In this document: piece by piece, positions 1-12,345 of the stretch
Layout: each line of letters begins with the position of its first letter
How positions within the stretch are numbered: the first letter of the stretch is position 1
Origin: Mesocentrotus franciscanus
Lineage: Eukaryota > Echinodermata > Echinoidea > Camarodonta > Strongylocentrotidae
DNA length: 64,000 nt
Assembly (NCBI GenBank): GCA_037976565.1
Contig: CP137685.1
Location: 27,710,827-27,774,826 of the forward strand
Direction: 5' to 3'
Made by a program: the position numbers and the translations under genes
Notes under the pieces: generated by a model
The model's input: the letters and a program-made list of their open reading frames with translations, nothing else
What the model was told of the DNA's origin: nothing
Database searches by the model: none

Positions 1-295
1 AAAAGGAACAGTATAACGACTGCTACGATTGCAACTTTCACCGTCTTCCATCTTAGAATGGTCGTCATCATGTCTGATTAACATAATGAGGATCGTCGAT
101 GTTACACCACCTTTTTGTCTACAAAATACGAAGCTAACAAAACCAACTTCTGCATCTGCTCAGCTCAGCCAGTGGTGTAATTTTCTTTCTTTTTTCCTTG
201 AACAACAAATTTTATTGTGATAAAACGTGGAGGGCGCTTGGTAAAAAAAAGTTTTAAAGCAGCTAGCTGCGCCCACAGAACTGTACTAATTTGCG

Positions 296-335
296 CATAG
301 AGATATATACTTAATAGTAAGTATATATCTCTATG
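296..335. repeat. Perfect 18-bp palindromic hairpin
   Basis: CATAGAGATATATACTTA (296-313), loop ATAG, then its exact reverse complement (318-335). Confidence 0.9.
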
Positions 336-1754
336 AATTTGCGCCTGAGCCTAATAGCAATGGAGTCCAATGTTCAGGGGCGGCGATCTCGGGTGGTGGG
401 GGACACGTCCTCCCTCAATTTGTTTAGGGGCGATCGTCCCGCCCCCGGAAAATTTGAAAAAGTGCAACAACATTCAACAACAAAATGTATAGCAAATACT
501 GACTAAAAACTGCAAAACACTTTTGGGCTCTGGAGGGCCCAAGAGTAAAGCGTTTAGTTAATAAAGATGCAAAAATCTTCTCGCTCGGTCGTTACACGCT
601 CCCTCCTCGCATAATATCCTTCAAATTGTACAAGTAAATATTGTAGAAAAATCTGTATTCCGTCATCACGTAAGCACAGTTTACACTATGCTCCCTCACC
701 CCTCGCATTTCGCCTCCCCCCGGTCATCAAAACAAATCGCCACCCCTGCTATACATTTTTTTTTATTATTATCTCTTATAGGTACATCGCATTATGCAGA
801 TGACATTTTAAATAATGAAAATGGGGTGTCTGGTAAATTAGTTTACATAATCATAGAACACAAGTAGGCTATATATAATAAGCGCTTTGAACATAATTAT
901 AATATCAAGGAGCTCGGTGGAAAAGATGCAAAAAATAGTATAATGTTGAAGAAAATAAAAGGAAAGAAATAACTTGCTTTATTTTTAAAAATAACTTGTA
1001 TAAAGGGTATATTACAATCCATATTGAAAAAAAAAAGTTTCAGGATCAAGAGATGGACAGGACTCATCTGTCATCATTAAAACAATGCTAATTATCCGAC
1101 GACAACTGAATTTTCGAATTGCCGTAGCCATAGGGAAAACACAATTTCCGTATACTTATTGCATTCACATATTGCCCTATAGCTGGGCAAGAAATAATCC
1201 TCATCGGTTTTACTATTTAAAAACAATTTAAATTGCTAAATTTGTCCATGTCCGATTACCTCACATCGTTACAAAATATAATCACGCGAGGCGGAGATCG
1301 AATATTGAATATTCGGTTTCTGAAGGTGAAAAAGAAATGAGAAAGGGGTGACTTGACTACTTTCTTAGTTACAATTCTCCGTGCGTTTCTTGTATCGCTT
1401 ATTTAATTACAAAGATAAGACCAAAAATATAAATTTACATGGGATAATACCTCATTTTTAATCGAGCAAGTACCAGAAAATGTGCCAATAAAGGCGTCAG
1501 ATTGGGTAGTTCGAAATGTGAAAATGTGTTTTTAGCTCTACTAAAAGGCTGGAGGCAAAGGCAATAATAACCCCTCCCCCTCCCTCCCTAGAACGTTTTT
1601 CAGAAGGACCGTCGGGACATCGCGCCAGAACCTTTGAACAAAAGTTAATTGAAAAACGAATTATACTTGCCAACCCATTGTTTTGGGGCTTTAGAGTATA
1701 TAGCCCTACTCGAAATGTTAAGTTTCGCTATTCCAAATTTTGTAGAAGAATAAC

Positions 1755-1975
1755 CACAGGTTTCTTTTTCTTCTTCTTCTGTTTTTGACTATTTTCCTTT
1801 CTTCTCCTTCTCCTTCTCCTCCTCCTTCTCCTCCTTCTCCTACTTTTTCTTCTTCCTTTTATCTTTCTTCTTCTTCTTCTTCTCCTGTTTTCCCTTTTTT
1901 CCTTTTCTTCTCCTTCTTTTTCTAATTCTCTTTCATTTCTCCTTCTTCTTCTTCTTTTTCTTTAGCTACATACAA
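1755..1975 (+). repeat. CT-rich (TTC/TCC) tract upstream of GOLT1B
   Basis: Over 200 bp nearly pure pyrimidine, ending about 110 bp before the GOLT1B start codon. Confidence 0.85.
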
Positions 1976-2087
1976 ATTATCGAAATTGTATTTTGCTTGC
2001 TTTGATCGAAGATACCATAGTTGTGAGGTGGCTAGCTCGTCGTCATCAATCCGGATTCTCCGAGAAAAACACATCTGTGTCGACAAC

Positions 2088-5000
2088 ATGTTCGAAGTTA
2101 CTGATACCCAGAGTGAGTATTGGTAGAAGATATACGATTTGTTCAGTTATTATGGTTTTAAGTGGAAATAATGCTCAATAAAAAGCATCGAAACTATATA
2201 ATCCATTATTAAAAACAGCAGTAAATTGTGTGGTCCCATATGCTCATAATTATGTAGGCAAACATTTAGATCTACTCTTGTCTTGAGCTAGTCACTAGTG
2301 CCGTACCGTAGGCGTAGACGTAGTGGTGATGTATTAAACTCCAGGGAGCTCCGGAGTGCAGAGCCTGCATAGGAAAACGATTCAAACATCGGGTTGGGTC
2401 ATATTTTTTTCGAAATGTAAAGAAGTAGTAGAAGGTCTAATTACGATTTTGACTTCCAATGTTTTTCGACTCCTCTGGTCTTCTGGAGTCTGTGCATCTG
2501 TTCAACAGTGTCAGTGTTCAACCACTTGAAATTATAATTAATTTAGGGTGTCTGAATGATTTTTAAATTTTCCCTTTTGGATCGTTTTTCACTATTATGG
2601 TTGGATAATTGAAAAAATAATTCACTCAGAATAATTTTTTGGTCAGAATCGACGAAAAATACGTACACGCAGAGTTATGTTGTTTTGCTATATTTAGCAA
2701 AACAGCTGCATTGCGCAATATGCAAGTGTACGGGTGTTGCTTAGCTGCATGCGCAACTCGAGCACGAACGGCAATCCATTGTCTTCAATGGACATCCACT
2801 TCCGGGTCTGTTCGCCTAATACACACATGCGGTCCGATGCATACCGTATTCATGTGCAGATTTTACGCGCTATCACCATGGGTTCGGCCTGCGCGGAGCT
2901 CACACCTTCCTACTTAGCTGATCCGAAAAATGGGGGGAAGGGTATTTTCAAACTGTAATTGTTTGTGATCCCTGGGGGCTAGCGAAAAAATAAGCATATG
3001 GATATATTCCTTACGACTGGGACTACTTATCGCCAGGGGCGTCATATCTCAAAAGTGGCAAATTTCGGAGCTAGCCAGGAAACAATGTTTAAATAGCTGT
3101 TTTGACCAAGATATTATTAGAATTTCGAGATGACGCCCCTTTGGAAATATGGGGATTAACATGCTCTTTCATATGACACCTCATTTATTGAGTATCACCT
3201 TCAGGATCACAAAGAATAAAGGTTTGAATCTCGATTTGAAGAAAAAAAACATTGACCAATTTTGCATACGCGCAATGCACGTAGACTGCATAGGGATGCG
3301 TGCAATCTCTATGGGAAGAATTTTAGCACACATCATAGGGTGCGCGATCAGACACCCTATTACAATTTGAAGAAGTCTTTGATGAGAAAAAAGGTGATTC
3401 CTCGTCCTAACCCACACATAGCAGCATTACATTTGATGATATACAACATGGGATGAATTGGGTTAGGACGAGGAATCACCCTTTTTCCCATCAAAGACTT
3501 CTTCAAATTATAATTTCAAGTGGTTGAACGTATGCCCAGCTCCCTGGAGTTTAGTGGTGATGAATTGTAATGATGAACGTCTCTCTCGTGGACAAGGCAG
3601 TGCTGATGTTGATGTGACTTGAAATTCTTTATAATATGTTACTTGTTAGTTTAGAGCAATGGATTTAACATTATGAAAGCTAAAATTGTATTGTATCTTT
3701 TCGGGATTTTAATCATTTTGCAGCAGTATTTATAATTTTGAAAAAAATGGCTCTCATGTTACTCGATCAAGTTGTTCAAACTTCATTTCTAAATTTCCAT
3801 TCTTCCTTTTTTTTTCCCCAGAGATTGGAATTGGCCTTTCTGGCTTTGGAGTGTTCTTCTTATTCCTGGGAGTTGTATTTTTATTTGACAAGGGATTACT
3901 TGCTCTGGGAAATGTAAGTGTGACCATATTATTTTCCTTTAGAACTGACAATTATTTAGAAATAAAATATCTTAATGTGTGACAATAGTTTAAACAAATT
4001 TCACAGGAATATTCATTGATTGATTGATTTATTTGTTTATTCAGATGATAAAAAAAGATCAGTAATGTAACTGTTTTGCATCTTATTCCTGGGCCCCATT
4101 TCACAAAACTTGTCATCAGTGATATAAGCTAGTGAAATCCTTGCTTCTGATTGGTTATCAGCAGATTTGTCACTGATTTTTGTAATTTGTCATTGAAAAA
4201 AGTTTTGTGAAACAGGTCCCAGGTGTGTACATGTAACATCTATTATCATCTGTTGAGATCCAGAAGGTTTTTATTGTGAAGTGTGATTAGTTATTGCTAT
4301 TCTTGCTCTTAGAAGACAACATTTGCTTTTTCTCTAAAGATTTTTCTTAGCTGTAGATTCTTTCTTTCTTTTCATTAGTTGTCTATTTTAATTGTGTTTT
4401 TTTTGTGGTAACAATGTAAGATGTATAAAGTGTATGTTGGCTTTATATAAACTGTTTAATTTTATTTTGCAAGATTTAATTAACTTTAAAGGATAAGATG
4501 TATTAGGGTGTGTATGTACATGGTACATGTCTAAACACATCATGATTGTATGCAAACTGTGGAAAGCAAAGGGGATTGTGGTCTGTTCAGCAGGTTATAC
4601 AAATTAAATAGAAGCAATTTTGAAAGTCTCATTTTAGATCTGAAAGAGAGCCATTAAAAAGTGTGCTGTCATTAATTCTGATAATTGTTGTATTAAATCA
4701 TCTTGAATGTAATTCTGTCTGTTGTTGATCTATATTTGTCAATTCATATGTGAACAGATCCTCTTTTTATGTGGTTTGGCGTTTGTCATCGGTCTTGGAA
4801 GGACGTTCTCATTCTTTTTCCAACCGCACAAACTTAAAGGAACAGGGTTCTTTCTCGGTGGAATACTCATCGTTTTAATCGGCTGGCCGCTAATCGGCAT
4901 GATCATTGAGACTTATGGCTTTTTCGTATTATTTGGGTAAGAACATACATGTACAATTGTACATAAATGAGTGAGTCACGGACAACATGCATATACATGT

Positions 5001-7054
5001 AAGCCACTTCATAGATAATATCTGTGAATGGGCAGATAAAGGTCATTTGTACAAAGCTGTAAAAACCCATCGAGACGACTGCTGGATACATGTTCATGAA
5101 AGTTATGTAATCATTAATTAATTTATGCACCAGTGGTACATTCTATGATACACAGGTGGAAGTATTCTTTTCAAGAGGCCCAGAGGGCAAACAAAATGTA
5201 TTCATGAAGCATTTGTACTGGTACTATCTCTGAAGTGGCTTATTGACTGGATGTAAAATATAAAATTTGATATTTGTAATCGGCACTTTATCATCGATTC
5301 AGTTCAGAATGTCATGGTAAATTGGAGTAGGATAGATATGAATTCATACAATTGTCAACTTGATGTCAAATCACCTCATCAGTAATGAGTTATTTTATGA
5401 TGAATATTTTGTGGTTTCTGAAAAGATGAAAACGTTGGGGCTTGCACTACGCAGTGCATGATATGAACCACATGTCAGGAAGTAGAGCTAGACATTCACT
5501 TGGATGTTGGAGGTTAAAAGAGGGTCAATTATTTTCAGGTTCTTCTCTTCAAATTACCATTACCAAATGTGTGAAAACCTGTTTATCATTCCATCTAATT
5601 TGCGGAGTAGATTTAATAGCTACTTTATTTCATTGTTTTATAGGTACATGTATTTCAGCCTTATGTTTTAAATGTGCTAATTTGTTTACTAATCCTAGTT
5701 TTTTCAGTTGGAAAGTATTGTTTCAATTTTTTTTCTCTTTGGAGTAATGAGTAAAAAGTGTTACCCAATTCATAATATTGTCAAACATTTTGAAAGAAAA
5801 TGTAACTTTGGATCACTTGTTGGAAGTATTTGTATCAATGAGTTGGGTCACTCAATTAATGTTGTGGTTCACTAACTTGAAATTCTGTTAACATGTTAGT
5901 GGAGAATCTGTGCCTTTTTTAAAAATTTGATTATTTGAGATAGGCAGTTTATCTCAAATTGCCTCTCTTGACCCATGCGTTAGTAAATAAGTACCTGATG
6001 GGATTTATTGGGTGTATTGTAAGCTTGAAATCTCTGCTGGAGATAAAAGGATGGTGATTTCCAAAGTGCATTTCAAGTTTGTTTTTATATATGCAACTAG
6101 AAATACAGAATTTATCTGATTTATTTACATGTACATGTATAATTTTTGCTGTTTTTATAATTATCTCAATTGTTAAGAAATTTCTCTAACAAAGTTGTAA
6201 ATTTTATATTGTATACCGGGGCCCTGCCTACAAGCAACTTGCTTATTAAGGGTAGCCCTCCATTTTTATGTTTATATTATTATTTTAATACAATGTGTCA
6301 ATATTATGTTATATTTGTTCTATTTTTTAAAGATGGAAAATAAATTGAATTGAATTGAATTGAGAATATTATTATCAAGTAATGTTGGTATTCAAAACTT
6401 AAGTGCAAGTCATTTTTATAAGTGATGAGTGTCTTTGCAGTATAAAATATCAGAAAATTGATGTAGTTTTTATCATTTTGTTTTATTTCAGAGGATTTTT
6501 CCCTGTGGCAATAAATTTCTTGAGGAGAGTGCCGGTTATCGGAACAATAATGAATTTACCGGGACTTAGTGCTGTAAGTATCATGTATATTTTCCCCATT
6601 GTACAGTGTAGTGGATTTGTTTCCTTTATTCTGATTACCCTCAATATCAACGAATTGAGATTGATCTAGGACAACCACCCCTGGACAACCACCCCTGGAC
6701 AACCACCCCACCCCAACCAACATCTACCTCTCTAGGACAGTTAATTAAGGAATATTCCCTTTCCCCCTCCTGTATCAACTACACCAAAGACAATTAACTG
6801 CCCCAATAAAAAGTGTGTAATCAAAAAGGGGATAATTGTGGTGTGCTGTTAAGCCAGAGGATGTATTCTGAAGGTGGGGGTAGGGGGGTGGTGGGAGGGG
6901 GCACTTGTTTTTACACAACTGAGATCACCCTAAACCTTTTTTTATCAGCGCCACTGTGTTATTTTCTTTGAATCAAATCCAATATATGTCTTTTTATTTT
7001 GTATTTCCCTTGCAGTTCTTCAGTAGATTTGAGCAGCACAGCACCAATGTATAA
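2088..7054 (+). CDS. GOLT1B: GOLT1B / GOT1 vesicle transport protein, complete, five exons
   Basis: Exons: 2088-2112, 3822-3913, 4758-4936, 6492-6573, 7016-7054. All introns are GT-AG and the phases join cleanly to 138 codons plus TAA, the length of human GOLT1B. The start is the ATG at 2088, giving MFEVTDTQK, which matches the family N-terminus in length and in the TDTQK tail. Exon 2 encodes IGIGLSGFGVFFLFLG and FDKGLLALGN. Exon 3 encodes GLAFVIGL, FFFQPHK, GTGFFLGG and IGWPLIGMI. Exon 4 encodes RRVPVIGTIMNLPG. The product is a small four-helix membrane protein. Family knowledge: Got1 proteins act in ER-to-Golgi and Golgi vesicle traffic. Introns carry repeat elements (2335-3553 in intron 1, 4090-4222 in intron 2). 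A repeat-like inverted element starts 27 bp after the stop. A possible poly(A) signal AATAAA lies at 8298-8303. Exon structure is read directly; the identity rests on strong recalled family similarity. Confidence 0.93.
2335..3553. mobile_element. Non-autonomous DNA-transposon-like element in GOLT1B intron 1
   Basis: About 1.2 kb bounded by TAAACTCCAGGGAGCT and its inverted copy. The flanks AGTGGTGATGTAT (2322-2334) and AGTGGTGATGAAT (overlapping 3553-3565) match at 12 of 13 positions, consistent with a target-site duplication. Sub-terminal inverted repeats (near 2518-2545 and 3505-3527) and a long internal hairpin (3363-3511) are also present. No protein was recognised inside. Confidence 0.6.
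3363..3511. repeat. Long internal hairpin, about 50-bp arms
   Basis: The left arm from 3363 (AATTTGAAGAAGTCTTTGAT...) is nearly perfectly complementary to the right arm ending at 3511, with a spacer of about 45 bp. It sits inside the element 2335-3553. Confidence 0.8.
4090..4222. mobile_element. MITE-like inverted-repeat element in GOLT1B intron 2
   Basis: Left end TGGGCCCCATTTCACAAAAC, right end GTTTTGTGAAACAGGTCCCA: imperfect terminal inverted repeats about 25 bp long around a 133-bp unit. Confidence 0.65.
6663..6712 (+). repeat. Tandem repeat of a GGACAACCACCCCT unit, three copies
   Basis: Three consecutive 15-bp units in GOLT1B intron 4. Related GGACAACTACCC text is present near 24738. 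Confidence 0.8.
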
Positions 7055-7080
7055 CTCAACTAGATGATCCCACAACTTTC

Positions 7081-7747
7081 AGGCCCGTATTCTCAAAAGC
7101 TGCCTAATTTTTAGGCCAGATTTAAAGACATTGAGTTGTAATTCTCCATGTGTATCTCACCATACCACTTTATCAATTAAAGGGTGTACCGGTACAGGTC
7201 TCTGAGGTAGCGAAACTTGATGGGACACAGAACTTACTCAAGCTTGCCTTCCAACTTCACACCTGGCTTTGTGTAAGGGAAATTCATGTGCATAATGATT
7301 TTACTTTCTTACAATTTGGTTGATGGAGGGTGCAGTGCATTACGTAACACCTGTTGGTCATAAAAGTGAAGTCCAAACTTGGTGACTTGGTAACAATTGT
7401 TATCGGGTAAACACCAGAATGGTGTCAAAGTCCCCTTTGGAATCTATGGCTATTGATCTTTAAACCCCACTTAAGTGCATAGAGGTTATAGTTCACCAAT
7501 TTATGTCGACCTCCTCATCCTGTACAAATCACCACAGTTCAGTAATTCAATGAAAATCTAATGTGTTGTTTCTATACGATGTAGTTCTTATTTTTTATTT
7601 CATTACCAAATCAATTTCATTTCTCTATTATGTTACACATTAGCAGCAATTTATATGAAAATTAGGAGATGATACTTGATCTGGTATAAGTCAGTGATGT
7701 AAGTTAAGCAAGGTTGAATTTAGGCTGCTCTCCAGAATACGGGCCTT
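7081..7747. mobile_element. Inverted-repeat element in the 3' region of GOLT1B
   Basis: Left end AGGCCCGTATTCTCAAAAGC and right end GCTCTCCAGAATACGGGCCT. It starts 27 bp after the GOLT1B stop codon, so it is probably within the 3' UTR. Confidence 0.55.
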
Positions 7748-9237
7748 ATTAGATAGAGATGTAAATTGTTTATAAATACATACCATGTAGAAGGATGTGA
7801 CTAAATTGGTTTGTATACTTGCCTGAAGGACTGTCACGTTAATTGTTTATCACTTGCCCTCTCAACGATAATGAAATTCCTAAGATATTGCCATTATAAA
7901 GGTTGGCATTATGATTTGCTTGGAGAGTATAGAATGCATGCTTGAATATTTCATGAAATATGAAAGATTTCTCATTTCTTTGAACGACAAAGCTGTACTG
8001 TCAGACATTTGCAAGTCCTTTCGCTCAATATATCTCCTAAACCAATGGTTTCTTATTAGAATGATAAATGCTCTTGAAACACTTATACAGTTTTTACTTT
8101 GATGGATTATAATTTCTTTGTGTCTGCGAATAGATATTTGTTGCACACAAGAACTGGGACACCATCTCTTTTGTTTGTTTTTTAGTGTAGATAGCATTTT
8201 GAAGATTTTCAAGATATTTATTATGATAGGCTGTATATTCCTAAACATACCTTATTCTGCCATATACATTGTGCATATTTGTAAAAGTTGAAATAGAAAT
8301 AAAATATTTGTCATTTTCTGAATCTTGACTTATGACATTATATCAATCAGATATCAGATGCACTTTAAAATGCCTATGGACTGCTACATTGCATGTCTCT
8401 AAATGTAGATTTTCTATATCAGATATAGGAGATAACCTTACAACTTTATAGTGACTGAATTGGATATGTTTTAAACAAAAATCACACAAGGATTATATTT
8501 GCCCTGTATTCAACCATGTACTTAGTTGTAGCAAGATATGATGGTGACTTTTAGGACTTGAAATGGTTGATTTTCCTATTTTGATATCCTTTCTTTTTCT
8601 CATCCTTTAATCTGACTTTTCATTTTATTTATTTGAATGCTTTATTTCTTTTCTCTTTTTCCCTAACTTTTATGTATGTGTACATTTATTCTTCATGTTG
8701 TTTACATAATTTTTAAAGATATTGCCACCTGTGTTTGCAATATAATTGAATTATTTTCACATGAAAGTACAGAGCATTTTTTCAATGAGAATATTATCCT
8801 AGTTGACATTGCAAACTTGTCTGATTGAGCTGACCCTTCAAGACATATTTAATCAGAAATATTTGCTTGTATGTGAAGAGGTTTTCGTGATTTGTTTTTG
8901 TTTGCTCTCTTTGTGTGCATGAAAGTATCTTGATATTGCCAAAGTTTGCTCTCTTATTTTATCACCTTTAATGCAAAAGATACATTGCCTTAAAGATCTG
9001 ATAGAGAAAGTTTCACAGTAAAGGTAAACATTCCATGGAATATTGAATAAATGAATGACAGTAATGAAGAAAAAATAAATTGCTATTAATTTCTTTTAAA
9101 TAGATGTACAATATTAATACTACTGAGGTCAACAATTTCTATTTTACTTATTTCTTCTATGGTGTACATGATAGTGTATAGATCTAGTTGATAGTATACT
9201 CATGTAGTTTCAAAATGTTCTAAGGAAGGGTTTAGAA

Positions 9238-9570
9238 GTGTCGTAGTCAAGTGGTTTAAGCACTTGACTTGAAATTCAAAGGTTGTGGGGTCGATCCCCA
9301 ACACGGCACTAATGTCCTTTGGCAAGGCATTAATCTACATTTGCCACTCGATACCCAAGAGAGAAATGGGGACCCGGTAGGATGACGAAAGCATTTGTGT
9401 TAGTAATTGCCTATGCCCTCACAATGACCAATTGGTAGGAACACTGCCCAAGGAGTGGAGATGGTGCATATTATGCGTGAATGAATCCGATGACCGGGGT
9501 AATAATATCTGTAAAGCGCTTAGAGACGGCATTCCGTATTCAGCGCTATATAAATCCAGATTATTATTTA
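9238..9570 (+). mobile_element. tRNA-derived SINE
   Basis: Starts with a tRNA-like head: A-box-like stretch around 9243-9262 (TAGTCAAGTGG) and B-box GGTCGATCCCC at 9289-9299, closed by ACACGGCAC. The body continues through GGCAAGGCATT to a tail with AAGCGCTTAGAGACGG, GCGCTATATAAATCCAG and an ATT-repeat end. It matches the layout of tRNA SINEs in marine invertebrates. Confidence 0.75.
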
Positions 9571-9769
9571 TGATTGTCTTACAAGCTTGCCCAAGGCCAC
9601 CGAACTCCAGTGACTGAAGGTATATCACCATTTGGTCTACCCATTTTAAAATTTGTTATTCATACAGTATTTTAACTATACCCAATGTTATTTTGATTCT
9701 CTACATTTGATATAATGGTAAGTCATCCCATTTTCTCTTCAGTTTTTGTTAAATGCATGTTTGGGTTAT

Positions 9770-10260
9770 TATCCATTTGGTCTAATTTTTGTCTAATATC
9801 ATACTCTATTATCCACTTGGTCTAATACAAAGTTACCTTCAATGGCCATGCTAGTGCACTCTCTTGTGAATATGAATATAAGACCAACTTGCAGGAGACA
9901 AGTCAATAGTACTTGTAGCTTAATTGGTCATTAGGCCAAATGATAATTAAACTTTATTTAAACTGGACAAACTTATAATTGAACATTATGGTAAATAGAC
10001 AAATCATTGTAGGCAAAATAAATAAATAACACCAGGTGGTTAGTAGACTGAGTATAGAAAAAGTGAATTAGACCAATTGGATACGAAATGAGTAATATTG
10101 GACCAAGTCACCAAATGGCAATCCATCTTAATAACAATTATCAGTTGCTTTTTTTGCCATTTGGCAAACAAACGTACAATTATTGCATGCTTTAGTGATG
10201 CTGTTGACCAATTGCACGTGTCAAGATGACTCAAGAATATTGTACCGTTCACCAGTTGGC
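9770..10260. repeat. Scattered CCAWTTGGTC motif cluster
   Basis: The motif CCATTTGGTCTAAT and variants occur on both strands: 9634, 9774, 9812, 9924, 10070, 10104, 10156, 10208 and 10250 (approximate). No protein or hairpin explains it. Confidence 0.45.
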
Positions 10261-10969
10261 CTCTAGAGGTCTGTAGATATATTTATGGCATTGTACATGT
10301 ATGCATGGAAAGGATAAAAGGAAGGAGGATGCAACGAGTTATGTCTTAAAGTTAGCTATTTTCTTTAGAAACATAATTTGTTAAACAAGTTTTTAATTTT
10401 TGTTTTCAATGATTAAGCTAGAGAGAAAGGGTTGACTTTAAAATGAAGTGCATTTTAAATTAAACTCATTTTAGGAGATGGGCAAAAAGAGAAAGGAAGA
10501 AAATCCATGATTCTATGCACAAAAGATACAGACAGTCCGACTTATTCGGTATGTTAAATATGTCATTGTTTTTAGCTTCTTGAAACTAGATCTTTAATTT
10601 TATACCATAAATGTTGGTGTAAAATGCTATCGTTTCTTCTCTCTACCCTCTGTAAAATCTTTTATTGACTTGTTTGTATCATACAACACCAAGATATAAT
10701 TTTATTTGCTGAAGGAATGTGTAATGCTTCAAGTTTCATATTCAATTATAATGGATTGAAATTGTTTTTGGTCCATTTGTCAATCTTTAAAACTTGTTTT
10801 ATATTAAAAGAGGCATTGTGATGTGTAAGCATCATATGTAATACAATTTTGATTGTAATAGATTTGACTCTTTGGTTTTCATGTGTTGTGCACTGAAGAA
10901 GTCAGAGAGGCATATAGTGAATTTTCCAGGCAAAGTAAAGCGATTTAAGTTTTGCTGCAGTTTACCAGA

Positions 10970-11110
10970 GAGAAATGGAGAGGGGGGTGGAGATAGAGAG
11001 AGGGGGGTGATAGAGAGAGAGAGACAAAGGGGGAGGGAGTGAAAGAGAGAAAGAGAGGAGGGAAGGAAAGAGAGGAGGGAAGGAGAGAGAGGGAGGGGGC
11101 AGACAGAAAT
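10970..11110 (+). repeat. GA-rich low-complexity tract
   Basis: GAGAGA, GGGAGG and GAAAG runs; apparent reading frames here are compositional artefacts. Confidence 0.8.
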
Positions 11111-11989
11111 AGAAGAGAATGGAGTGGAAAATCACAACAACTAAAAATACAGAGATCTCAACAAAGCTGAAGTGAGAGTGGAGCAACATCAAGACCAAGA
11201 ATGAGAGAACTAAAAATAGCAGCTTTAGTTATAATGATGGGAAATTAAACCAAGGGGGTATAACTAAACTTCACAAAAGCAAACTTACACAACATGGAAG
11301 AAGTTATTTTCATCATTCAATTTTATTATAAAATATGCAGTACTTGCATGCATCCATGATGCATGTTTGTTCAATAGGCATAACTACCTCTCAAAAGCTA
11401 TGTACATTAGCAATTTAGCACTCCTTTCTATTCTACAAAAATGCCCTTCTTAGAAATGTGTTCGCCGTGTTTGAGGGTCTAGCAGGCAAGTGTATAAAAC
11501 CAATGAAACACCTTGGCTTCCCACATAACATAACTTTTGTATACAAACTCAATGTGCATCATTAGAGGTACAGCTAGGTGAATATATATAAGATTTGAGA
11601 TGTCATGATTTAAATGACAAATTTCATTCATAATATTTATCATCCTCATGTAAAACAGCGTGCACAACATCAAATACATGTAATATTTTCAAACTTTTCT
11701 CTGTGCACTTCCTCATTCTCTGTATTTTACACCAACCATGGAAGCTGCCACAGATCTTTGTTATAATACTGTCAACACATATCATACAATACAAATGATA
11801 TTAAAACACATATTGGTCTTTACAAGATAAAATCACTACTTGAACATAATGAATACTCAGTATCATAAAGTCTTGATCACCATCAAATTTTAGTGGTGCC
11901 AAATGATAACTTGAAATATAGATATATATAGATTTCAATAGATGTATTCAGGTGGTTTAGTGTAAATGCAACTATAACCCTACTGGTGC

Positions 11990-12345
11990 TAAGGCCCCCC
12001 CCCAAAAAAAAACATGTTTAGCGTCCTGCCTTTTTGAAAAATAGGAAGGAGGAGGCCCCTTTTTTTTTCAAAATGGCCGCTCTGTACATTTTCCCCGACT
12101 GGCTGGGCAGCCTTTCGGGCTATTTTTCAAAATGGCCGCCAGCATTTATGTGTTTGTTTTTTTTAATTCAGTAAAAGACCATTTTAGCAGTATGTTTTTC
12201 ATGTTTTTTCATTAAGATTTTAAATTTAAAAAAATTGAAAAAAAAAAAAATTTGAAAAAAAAAAATTTGAAAAAAAAAAAAAAGGGCAGGTGGCCCCCCC
12301 AAAAAGGAAGCGGGCGGGGACGCTAAACATGAATATTTTTTTATA
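11990..12345. mobile_element. Inverted-repeat element with poly-A/C tracts
   Basis: AACATGTTTAGCGTCC near 12011 is mirrored by GGGACGCTAAACATG near 12317. The interior holds two TTTTCAAAATGGCCGC copies and long A and T runs. Confidence 0.5.

Larger units (their letters stand above)
1..2087. other. Intergenic sequence upstream of GOLT1B
   Basis: Contains the 296-335 hairpin, C/G-run text around 370-760 that resembles decayed repeats, and the CT tract. The 5' UTR and promoter of GOLT1B should lie at the right end; I could not fix a start site. No gene seen. Confidence 0.5.

Noticed and set aside
7880..8248. 122-codon minus-strand frame
   Set aside because: It lies in the likely GOLT1B 3' region, is AT-rich and resembles nothing I know.
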